From Amorphophallus konjac (taxonomy: Eukaryota > Streptophyta > Magnoliopsida > Alismatales > Araceae), in contig CM040128.1 in NCBI GenBank assembly GCA_022559845.1, forward strand, positions 266,544,698-266,608,697: 64,000 nucleotides of DNA. The letters run 5' to 3'. This document shows positions 32,932 to 42,829 of this stretch, in pieces (position 1 is the first letter of the stretch; every line of letters begins with the position of its first letter). The translations under genes and the position numbers were made by a program. Under the pieces are notes generated by a model that had not been told where the DNA came from, made no database searches, and worked only from the letters and a program-made list of their open reading frames with translations.

Positions 32932-34320
32932 ATGGATCAGAAGAGCGTGAGTGCTATGTTGGCTCAGCTCGAGCATAATCTTCTAACCCATTTTGAAGAA
33001 TCCATATGCCAACTCTGAGCCGAGCTAGATGAGAGGATCCGAGCCTTAGAGGATCGACTGAAGGAGAGGAAGGACGAGTGAATGGCCACGGCAGTCCCGT
33101 AGCCAATCCTAGGGAGGAAAGAAAGCAAGTCCGCCCGAATCAGGCCCCCCAAGGTAGAGAGCAAGAGGCCCGTGTGTCTCGAGAGAGAGACCACGACGAT
33201 GAAGATATCATCCTACGGAACGTCAAGATTGACGCTCCAAGTTTTGATGGGTCCCTCAACCCCGCTACATACCTTGAGTGGGAGACCGGGATGGACCAAT
33301 ATTTTGATTGGCATCGCCGCATGACCCCTGCCACCAGGGTGAGGTTTGCCAAAATGAAACTCCTGGGTCAAGCCAAGACCTACTGGTGTAATGTTGAGAA
33401 TCTCCTAGCACGGAGACGAGAGGAGCCTATTAGCACGTGAGAAGAAATGAAGGAGAAATTGAGGGAGAAGTATCTGCCACCTTCCTACATCAGCGTCTTT
33501 TAGACCAATGGCAGAAACTCACCCAAGATGGAAAGTCCGTGGACGAGTACATCGCCAAATTTGATGACTTCTTCCTTCGAAGCCGAGTCATGGAGGATGC
33601 CTCCGTCACCCTCTCACGGTTTAAGGCTGGCCTACACGAGAGTATTCAGCGGGAATTATTCTTGCGGGAGGTTAACACCCTCGAGCACGCCTACCAGGTT
33701 GCACGAGATGTTGAGCGGTTTCAAAGGGTGGTCCCACCTCGGGTTCCCATCTACCGCCAACCCGAACCCCGAAACCCCATAGTCCGCTATACTGAGAGAG
33801 CTGGCCCCTCCACCTCCTATGTCCCTACTGCTGCCCCACTTAGGGCCGTTACCCCTACGGCTCCTTTCCCACGGAACCCATTACCTGCACCCGCAGCTGT
33901 GCCTAGGCTGGAGTATACTCCACCAGTTGAGAGGAGAGATGACAAGGGAAAGGGAGTCGTCCCTAGCACCTCCCAACCAGCCCCTGTCTCAGGAGTCCGC
34001 TGCTTCAGGTGTCATAACTTAGGGCATATTGCCACCAATTGCCCCACCCGAGCCTTGGTCATCACCGACCCCCAGTCTATGGAGATTCCACCTCAGGAAG
34101 GAGAAACCCTTGAGAGATATGAGCCTGACCCTGATCTCGTGGCCCAGTTTGAGGAATTAGATGCAGGGTATGATAGAACGCATGTCGAGTACATGCAAGT
34201 GGGGGAAATTACCGAAAGTTCAAACCAGGGAAGACTAGGTGTAGTTCGCTGCATCCTCGCACACCCACAGGAGGACGATTGGCGTCGAACCTCCATCTTC
34301 CAAACCTACATCATGGTCAA
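32932..34320 (+). pseudogene. Chromovirus gag, broken
   Basis: The ATG at 32932 opens a frame stopped by TGA at 33016-33018 and 33079-33081. The capsid domain follows in another frame (SFDGSLNPATYLEWETGMDQ, about 33238-33300). TGA at 33438-33440 and a frameshift near 33480-33495 break it again. The rest lies in the frame opening at 33437. The zinc knuckle CFRCHNLGHIATNC is near 34003-34044. Gag forms the particle that packages element RNA. This copy cannot make an intact protein. Confidence 0.85.
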
Positions 34321-34720
34321 AACTCAACCCTGCAAGGTGATCTTTGACAACGGGAGCTGTATCAATGTAGTCTCTTCAGACTTTGTATCCCATCTAGGTC
34401 TACCTACCCATCCTCATCCGAGGCCATACAACGTGGCTTGGGTTGACGACACGTCTATCCCAGTCACCACTACATGTGTCATTCCCATCCAGTTCCAGTC
34501 CTACCAAGGACAAATCCTATGCAATGTAGTGCCTATGAAGGTCGGGAGCATCATCCTAGGACGGCCATGGATCTACGATGTAGACCTTACTACATTCGGT
34601 CGGTCCAATGAGTGTTCCTTCTCCCACAATGGGAAGAGGATTCAGTTGCTCCCAACACCCCCAAAGGTGGCCACGGGAAAGAGTCCTACCTCCACATCCG
34701 CTGCATCCCCCAAAATTCAG
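34321..34720 (+). pseudogene. Chromovirus aspartic protease region
   Basis: This is in frame with the zinc-knuckle part (ORF 33437-35149). VIFDNGSCINVVSSDF is the retropepsin flap and active-site region, with D-N-G-S where D-S/T-G is usual. PMKVGSIILGRPWIYDVD is the conserved hydrophobic-G-R-PW end of the domain. The role is cleavage of the polyprotein. The domain itself is open, but upstream and downstream breaks disable it. Confidence 0.8.
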
Positions 34721-34929
34721 GAGAATGCCCCAACCCACACCAAAGGGAAGCTTCCCGTTCCCTCCTCTCCTACACCTGTCATGTCCATCCCTAAGGCCTC
34801 TAAGGTTGACCATAACCCGATTAGGCGCCTTAACTTCATAAGTGTTCGTGAGCTGAATAGAGAGGTTGCCGAGGGTGCCCCTGTTTGGGCTGTTGTTGTC
34901 ACCATCACCCCTGAGGAGTCCCAAGTCTC

Positions 34930-36280
34930 CGTCCCACCTGAAGTCCAGGCAATCCTGCAGGACTTTCACGACATCTTCCCGGAAGACTTACCTTCTACAC
35001 TCCCTCCCATGCGTGATGTTCAACACGCCATCGACCTTGTCCCCGGGTCCACCCTACCCAACCTCCCCCACTACAGATTAAACCCCAAGGAGCATGCTGA
35101 GCTCCAAAAGATTGTCAAGGACCTTATCCAAAAGGTTTCCTCAGGGTGAGCAAGAGTCCATGTGCCGTCCCTGCCTTGCTCACACCCAAGAAGGATGGCA
35201 CCTGGCGGATGTGTGTTGACAGCCGCGCCATCAATAAGATCACTGTCAAGTATAGGTTTCCATTCCCCGTCTTGATGACATGCTTGACATGATGAGTGGA
35301 GCCACTATCTTTTCCAAGATTGACTTGAAAAGTGGCTACCACCAGGTTCGGATTCGACCAGGGGATGAGTGGAAGATAGCCTTCAAAACAAAATAAGGTC
35401 TGTATGAGTGGCTTGTCATGCCGTTTGGGCTATCCAACGCCCCTAGCACTTTTATGAGGCTTATGACTGAAACCCTTCGTCCCCTCATTGGTCGCTTTGT
35501 TGTCGTCTACTTTGACGACATCCTCATTTATAGCCACAACCCGCAGGACCACATTCACCATTTGAGGGAGGTCTGCGAGACCTTGAGGAAAGAAACCCTG
35601 TTTGCCAACCTAACTAAGTGTGAATTCATGACAGACCGGGTCACTTTTCTCGGATTTGTGGTTTCAAGTCATGGAGTGTCTGTGGACCAATCCAAGGTCC
35701 AAGCCATAGTAGACTGGCCAGAGCCCCAGAATGTCCACGACGTTCGAAGTTTCCACGGGCTAGCCACCTTCTACAGACGCTTCATCCAGGGATTTAGCAC
35801 CATTATGGCACCCATTACGGATTGTATCTGTAAGGGGAATTTTGAGTGGACCAAAGCCGCCTCCCAGGCTTTTCTTGCCATAAAGGAGCTTATGACCAAA
35901 GCCCCTGCCCTCCGCCTACCAGACTTTTCCAAAGTCTTTGAGGTTTCATGTGATGCATCTGGCGTAGGAATAGGTGGAGTGCTTAGCCAGGAGAGCCATC
36001 CTGTGGCTTATTTCAGTGAGAAACTTTCTGATGCAAAGCTTCGATACTCCACATACGATAAGGAGTTTTATGCCGTGGTCCAAGTCCTCAAACACTGGAG
36101 ACACTATCTCTTACCACAAGAGTTTGTCTTATACTCGGACCACGAGGCTTTGAAATTCCTTAGCTCTCAGAAGGGTTTAAACCCTAGGCATGGTCGGTGG
36201 GTAGAATTCCTCCAGTCTTTCACATTTGTCCTAAATCATAAGGCTGGAAAGGACAATAAGGTGGCCGATGCCTTAAGTCG
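34930..36280 (+). pseudogene. Chromovirus reverse transcriptase and RNase H, broken
   Basis: RT begins near DFHDIFPEDLPSTLPPM and [17 protein letters not shown] frameshift in an A run near 35128, a second near 35262 and TAA at 35394-35396 break it. From 35418 the frame is open: [12 protein letters not shown] and the catalytic YFDD at 35508-35519. RNase H follows from about 35930 with [28 protein letters not shown] and [10 protein letters not shown], carrying its acidic residues. Together these copy the element RNA into DNA. Confidence 0.9.
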
Positions 36281-36479
36281 AAGGGTCTCCCTTCTTTCCA
36301 CTGTTCGAGTAGAGGTCACGGGATTTGATCGCATGAAGGAACTCTATGGAGAGTGTCCTGACTTTGGCCCTGCCTATTCTGCTCTGTCTACTGGATCCTC
36401 GACAGCATTTGCTGACTATCTACTCCAGGATGGTTTTCTGTTTCGAGGGCAGCAACTCTGTGTCCCGAAGACTTCTGTT

Positions 36480-37110
36480 CGGGACTTTCTAGTCTGGGAA
36501 ATGCATGCTGGAGGTCTTACTGGTCACTTTGGCCGTAACAAGACCATCCATTCTGTAGAGGAGCACTTCTATTGGCCTGACCTGAAGAGAGATGTGGCCA
36601 AGATTGTAGCCCAGTGTAGGACATGCACGATGGCCAAACAGGTCAAACAGAACACTGGTCTCTACACTCCTCTCCCCGTTCCTGATCGACCATGGGTTGA
36701 TGTGAGCATGGATTTTATCCTTGGGTTACCACGCACTACTCATAAGCATGATTCCATCTTTGTTATCGTTGATAGGTTCTCTAAGATGGCCCACTTCATT
36801 GCATGTTCCAAAACATCTGATGCATCTAGAGTAGCACATTTGTTCTTTGATGAAGTCGAGCGTCTGCATGGTCTCCCCCAAACCATCGTGTCTGACCGGG
36901 ATGTCCGTTCACTAGCTATTTTTGGAAGACACTTTGGCACCTAGTTGGCACCAAACTGAAATTTTCCACTGCCTATCATCCCCAAACTGATGGGCAAACC
37001 GAGGTCGTCAATAGGAGCTTAGGCAATCTGTTGAGATGTCTTGTAGGGGAACATTCTGGCACTTGGGATCTTCTTTTGCCCTGAGCCGAATTTGCATACA
37101 ACAGCTCCGT
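36480..37110 (+). pseudogene. Chromovirus integrase zinc and catalytic domains, broken
   Basis: An HHCC zinc domain ([16 protein letters not shown] ... CRTC) lies near 36500-36640. The catalytic core has the first Asp in [13 protein letters not shown] (about 36695) and the second in the IVSDRD region (about 36885). Then comes a frameshift near 36905-36925. The Glu lies in [15 protein letters not shown] (about 36970-37015) in the shifted frame. TGA at 37082-37084 interrupts AEFAYN. The enzyme inserts the DNA copy into the genome; this one is inactive. Confidence 0.88.
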
Positions 37111-37126
37111 CAATAGGTCCATAGGT

Positions 37127-37942
37127 ATGAGTCCAATTGAGGTCGTGCATGGCTACCAACCTAAGGAACCTGTGGATCTCATTCCCCTTCCCCTCGAGTC
37201 TAGAACGTCCAAGTCAGCTGAGGAATTTGCACAACATGTCAAAAGTCTGCATGAGTCAATTAGCAAGCAAATAAACCTCAGTAATGAGACTTATAAAAAA
37301 TTGGCTGATTTGCATATGCGTCACCATGAATTTCAAGAAGGTGACTTGGTTATGGTACGGGTCCGCCCCGAACGACTCCCCTCGGGAGCCGTTAAAAAGT
37401 TGCAAGCCCGTAGTGATGGACCCTTCCCAATTCTGCGGAAGATTGGCTCCAATGCTTATGTTGTGGACTTACCTCCCGAATATGGGATTACCTCGACCTT
37501 TAATGTGGCAGACCTAGTGGCCTACAAGGAACCCACAGCGATTCCTAGTGACCCTTTCGAGCCTTCTCCTCCCATTGAGAGTGAGCCCACCCCTGTGCGT
37601 CCCACAGCCTCGAGAGTACCGCGCGAGCACATTGAGAGGATACTAGATGAGCAGGTGACCACTACACGGAGCAGGGTGTACCAGCGCTACCTTGTCCGCT
37701 GGCGGGACCGTCCACCTTCTGATGATTCCTGGATCAGCCGATAAGATCTCCAGCGCCTCGATCCAGATCTGCTGGAGCACTACCACAGCAGTGTCCCCCC
37801 TTACTCGACGGAGTCGAGTTCCAGCCGCCCCGGGAGGGTTGGTGGGGACACCGGGTCCACTACTGGGCCCACTACTCGGAGCCGACGCCGCACTGCCCCG
37901 ACACCGAGCTTATGGCTCGGAGATCTCGGAGATCCTTCCTGA
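37127..37942 (+). pseudogene. Chromovirus integrase C-terminus: GPY/F module and chromodomain-like tail, running into the 3' LTR
   Basis: ORF 37127-37744 carries FQEGDLVMVRVRPERL, then GPFPILRKIGSNAYVVDLPP (GPY/F), then a chromodomain-like region, ERILDEQVTTTRSRVYQRYL and RWRDRPPSDDSW. TAA at 37742-37744 interrupts it. The same frame is then open to TGA at 37940-37942, about 100 bp inside the 3' LTR. Family A ORFs end the same way. Such tails bind heterochromatin marks or histones in related elements; here that is inference from family membership. Confidence 0.8.
37830..37839 (+). other. Polypurine tract of the chromovirus
   Basis: CCGGGAGGGT lies directly before the 3' LTR start TGGTGGGG. 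Confidence 0.75.
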
Positions 37943-38445
37943 AGACTCGGCTTACGGCTACGGTAGTATATTACATATTGAGTATATGTATTTGTGTGTG
38001 TATGTATACATGTATTCCTACATGTATTTTTTTCCTTTCGTCTTATTAGGCTAAGTCATGGTCAATAAACATGTGTGTTTTGTGTATTTTATTTGGTTAA
38101 AACCCCCAAGTCAAAAGTTAGGTAAGTAAGCTTATTTATTAGGCTAAGGACATATATGCTATTTGTAAAGTTTGAAAGGTGTGGTTGATATAGCCTCCTC
38201 CTATATAAAGGAAGGCCAAGAGTGTTACGAGATATGATTTGATGAATAGAATGAAAGGTTTGGTTTATGCATGAGAGAGTTTCCCCTCTTTCATTTCCTT
38301 CCCTCTTTCTCCTTGTGAGTTTGAGTGTCGCCCGGTGTGAGACCGTCCGGCGTGAGGCCGAGCTGTGTGAGATAGCAGTTATCCGTTCCCGTCCTGTTCG
38401 CGTCCCGGAGTGCCGTCGATCCATTCCCACGTCGCCGCCGCGTCA
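37840..38445 (+). repeat. 3' LTR of the chromovirus (606 bp)
   Basis: Matches 30738-31346 with scattered substitutions and small indels (for example around the T run near 38030 and at 38130-38145). TATA box near 38212-38219. It is followed by the second CAATT. Confidence 0.95.
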
Positions 38446-38868
38446 CAATTGATCAAACATCTCCTCCTTATGTAAATCTGTGTATGGAGGAGATAGATAA
38501 GTGGGCTAAGAGTCAGATTGTGATGGATAGTAGTTTGAAGGGTACTCAGTCTTAGAATGAGATGGTGGAGAGTGTATGGGTTGCCCTCCATAATAGGGTT
38601 GATCATAAGAATCATTTGGGTATGGGGCCAAATTTTGAAAATCTTGTTCTTGAGGACTGTGGCCTTGATCCTGATAAGACTCCCAAGAAGAATCATGTTG
38701 ATCTCTCTAACCAGAATTAAAGTTATTTGGACATGGGTCAAAATAAGGTGTGGAGAGTTCTGGAGACATTTGGGTTTGCCTTGCTTGGTCCATCCAAGAG
38801 ATTGTTGGTTGATTTTCCCAGCTAGAGGTATAAGTATCTGGAGATGATCCCCGACAACGGCGCCAAAA
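38446..38868 (-). pseudogene. Family B copy 2: gag N-terminal part and primer site
   Basis: Continues unit 2 beyond the chromovirus. The Y/P/Q-rich gag N-terminus matches 25780-26102. The primer site on the minus strand (38846-38865) has one change from the unit 1 site. LTR3 begins at 38870. Confidence 0.75.
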
Positions 38869-38869
38869 T

Positions 38870-40345
38870 TGATGGCGGAAAACGCACGTCGTTAATACGC
38901 CCCACTATCAAATTAAAATATCTGGCTCATAAATTAATTAAATAGAATAGTTAAATGATGAGATCGAGTCGAATCCACGGGGAGAAGTAGATTTGAAAGT
39001 GAAAAACCTTGAGTTTTTAAGATTTAAAAATCAAGAGATTTGAATTTAAACCGCCTTAGAAAGATTGTGATGCAATTTAGAAGGGTGGAATCGATAGAAG
39101 AACAAATAGACAATTATAATGAAACTAAGGTGAACTATGAAGAGAAATAACTTTTAAACCAGATAAAATTAGAAGAAGTGACAGAAGACAAAGTTGAAGA
39201 TCGGAGGGTTATGAAAAACTTTTATGAAGAGTGTAGAGAGAGAAAATGAGAGGAAAGAGGTGAAAATTAGGAAAACATGGAACCTATGCGCGCGGATAAA
39301 CAGTAAAAATGTTAAATACAGAACTGCAGGAAAATTAAAATAACTCAAAAAAATAAGAAGAATTAGAGGAAGTGGTAGAAGAATAAAAGTTAGATCTATG
39401 AAAGAGGAACAACTTTCATGAAGAACTTAGAATGAAAAGAGGATTGGAAAGGCTTCAAAATGAAGAAATTGTAGAAAGTATCAACTTGGATGAATAGTAA
39501 CCGACCAGGACAGAACTTAGAAAAATATGCAATAACTTAAAAACGGAGAGGAAATAGAGAAAATGGTAAAAAAAGAAAATGTGTAGAATTGAAATATGAA
39601 CAACGTTGAAGAAGACAAGAAATTGAAATAAGTATTAGAAAAATACGTAAATGGCTATGAAAGGACTAAAATCTTAAGAACTTGTAATAACCACCACTCA
39701 AAATTCCAAAACTTCTAATAATTTAAATGAATAATAAGATTGAAAGAAATTAAAACCTGAAGAGGCATCCTGCCCCTCTCTCCTTGATTCTTCAAATACA
39801 CAACTTGAACATTCTTACAAAAACTAATAACAAGAAGAGAACTTTAAATTGAATTACAATAGCTTCCCCCCCCCTCTTAAATCATACCCCAACTCCTCTT
39901 TATATAGGCCCTCTGCCCCTCTGTTTATTGCTCTCTCTCCTTTCTATTCTGTCTCTGCCATCGGGTGAGAACTGCTCGAAGGATGCGGCTTGGCCGTGTG
40001 AACCCGTCGAAGTGCTGCGTGAATCCTCCCGAAGCCTGTCACTGCACCTGCATGCGCATTGACCCGCCAGAAGGAAGACTGCCGACTTGGCCTTACGCGT
40101 TGCCTTGTGCGAGGGCTCGCGTGAGAAGGCCTCTTGCGTGAGAACATTCGAGCCCGTGTCCTGCCAACGTCGTCGACCGTGCCGCCCAACACTCAAGCCA
40201 GCTGCATCCAACGCGAGAGAAGCATGCACGCGCCTTTGTCTTGGCTGTCCTCCACCTGTTGACCGTGGACCTCATACCCTGCTGCCCTTTTGACCTGCCG
40301 TGCATCATTCGTGGACCCCTGCCGGTGTGAAGGCTGCAGCCATGG
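38870..40345 (-). repeat. Family B LTR3, 3' portion (split by A2)
   Basis: Homologous to 26202-27680 and continuing at 47842 after the A2 insertion. The last 5 bp (CATGG, 40341-40345) are the A2 target duplication. Confidence 0.9.
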
Positions 40346-42723
40346 TGATGTGACACGACTAGGGTGGATGCAGCAATGGGACACGGACCCTTGGACCTAT
40401 TCCGCAAGCATAATCACAAAGCAATAAAGTACTAGATTGGGGCCGATTCGCCGTCGCACACACACGAGCCCGGGTGACTTGATGATGCCAAGTGGAGATG
40501 ATGGATCAAGGCCCTTGCTGGTAGAGTGCCAGCAGGGCTTGGGTTGCCCTCCCGAAGGTACGAGGCCCACGCTTAAGGGGCTGGTCGGGTGCCAATTGGG
40601 GCACTAGGTCCCTCTCTCACGCAGCCCACGGTGACTGCTCGTAAGTGGATCACACGGGGTCGGGCGCTCACGCTCTTGCTCAACGGAGCAATACCACGGA
40701 TATTAGCTGAACAAGTACTAATGATGGAGCAAAGTTTAGAGCTTACCCTGGTTGGTTTGAAGAAACCAACCCCGTTCGGAGACGAGGGCGAGCGGGGAAG
40801 TGTGGGTTCCCCGCACACTGCGCCGATGAAGCTTGATCCTGTTTATTAGTTACAATCACTACGCCTCACACAGGAGGGTGGACTTGGGGTGGGGATTTCA
40901 GTATTACAAATAAAACACTACCTCCGCACAGGGAGGGGCGTTAAGCCAGCCAGGCGGGGAGGGGAGAGTCACTGAAACCCAAGAGAAGGAACCGATACCG
41001 AGTCTGCCTGCTCGCTATGATAGGTGACAGACAGTCAGTGTTGAGGCCGTAGATCTCAGTCTGGATTTTTGCTGATGACGAGACCAGCGGGGAACTCTTC
41101 ATAACTGGAGCCAGAATGCCTCAGAATTTTGTTGAATTCTTCTGATGCCGAGGCTGGTCTTGGTGGAGGCTCAAACAGAGTGACAGAATCTGGGACTGGC
41201 AGCTTCAGATCTCCAACAGCAGGTTGCAGAGAGCGCCCCGACAGCTTCCGGACTCCGAATCATGAACCGCCGGAGTTTTTGGAACCGTGGATGAGTCCTC
41301 TTTGCAACAAAACTGATTGGGAAGCCGAATGATGCCGGAGAAGACTGGGGGACTCTGAATGGTGGTGACAGGTCGATGCAGACTGTGGGAAGCAGATACG
41401 TGTAGCCGAGGAAGAAAAATGATAACTTTGGCTCACAGACACCGATCGAAGTAATGCTTCTTTATTCTGAAAATAGACTGGACGAGGAAGAACTTTGAAG
41501 AAGAACTCTTGGCCTGATTCTTCCGTGGTTCGTCGTGGTACAGCTCCTATTCTGGTTCAGGTACTCTGCAGGGGCAGCTCTGCGCAGTCGGGGGAGATCG
41601 GACCTCCCGGGCAGCACGGAGCTCGGAAGGGGATGAGACCACCGCCGTTGCAAAGCTGACTGGGAGAGCTTTCCGTCGATATAGGCCACGCCCCCATGAG
41701 ATCCGGGATGGGGCCTGAGGCGGCGCTGAAACAGGATGTTGATCTACAGAGCTTCAGCTGCACACAGATTTGAAGAGAAAAGTGTTGAAGGGGGGTTTCT
41801 TTGGTGGAAGGGTAGGGGAAATGGGATGGATGGGTGTGGGGGTGACACCTGACTATGTGGGGGTCTGTTAGGGGGTGATTCAAGGTGTGGGAAGGGCAGA
41901 AAGGGGGCTGGGAGGTGGTCTAGCAAGTGGAGGGAGGGGGAGATGCGAATTTGGGTTGGGAAGGAGAGAGGGAGGAGAGATCTCTCCTTTGTTTTGAATG
42001 GTGGGTTAATGGAGGGGTTAATGGGTGCCTAGGGAATGGGAAGGGTTGCCTTGGGGAGGGGAAGGGGTGCTTGGGAGAAGGGATTCTCCCTTGGGAAAAT
42101 GAAAAGTTGTATGGGGAAGGGGAAAGGTTGCTTGGGAGGAGGGAGAGGTGCCTAGGAGAAGGGGATTCCACCTAGGGGTTGGAGGGGACATAAATGGGAG
42201 GTATGGGGAAGGGGGAGGGGTCTTAATTAGAGGTGAATAGGGAGGAGAGAGAGTGAATTTCAAATTTGGGGGTGGGGAGGAGAGAGAATGGGGTTCACCC
42301 CCTTTAGAGAGAGAGAGAGCTAGAGAGAGAGGCACAAATTCTTGTGACAATTTTATCAATACTTCATTAGCTTCTCCAAGTGGGGATTGGGGTCCTATTT
42401 ATAGGAATCCTAACTTTTACAAAAAGTCCCTGAGAAAAGTACTAATAACAGATAACCGAAGGAGCTGGGGAAGGGAAAGGGCACCCCTGGGCCAGGCCCA
42501 TCTAAATGGGCCCAGAAGCCACTCAATCCCAACATGATGAACATGAAATTAGACACATAACATAATAACCTAGGGACCTGACTCAAAACAAAGGGGAAAT
42601 TACATCAAATGACTCAAGAAAGATATGAAAATTACATAGCTAGACTCAGAAAATCAAGATGAACATAATGGCGAGCATCAGGACCCTTGGAGAAATGGGA
42701 AGTGGTAAGCGATGTCCCCATCA
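40346..42723 (-). repeat. 3' LTR of A2 (2378 bp)
   Basis: On the minus strand it starts TGATGGGGACATCGC (at 42723) and ends GTGTCACATCA (at 40346). The polypurine tract is adjacent at 42724. Confidence 0.93.
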
Positions 42724-42737
42724 TACTCCCGGGGTGC
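42724..42737 (-). other. Polypurine tract of A2
   Basis: The minus strand reads GCACCCCGGGAGTA directly before the 3' LTR. Confidence 0.78.
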
Positions 42738-42829
42738 AGAGAACTCGACTCTGTCGAGTAAAGATCCATCGTATGCGGAGGAAGCCACGGCGGGGTTGCC
42801 CTCAAGTCCACCAAAGGTAGCTGGTCCTT

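Larger units (their letters stand above)
30738..38445 (+). mobile_element. Autonomous-type chromovirus (Ty3/gypsy, CRM/Reina-like), complete but decayed
   Basis: LTRs of 609 and 606 bp, a Met-tRNA-type primer site, gag, protease, RT, RNase H, integrase and a chromodomain-like tail occur in order. The 5-bp target duplication CAATT is at 30733-30737 and 38446-38450, and the undisturbed site is visible at about 25783 in family B copy 1. By eye the LTRs differ at about 15 positions plus small indels, so this is not a very young insertion. The coding region has several stops and frameshifts. RT and tail sequences resemble CRM/Reina chromoviruses rather than Tekay; the clade needs a tree. Confidence 0.93.
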
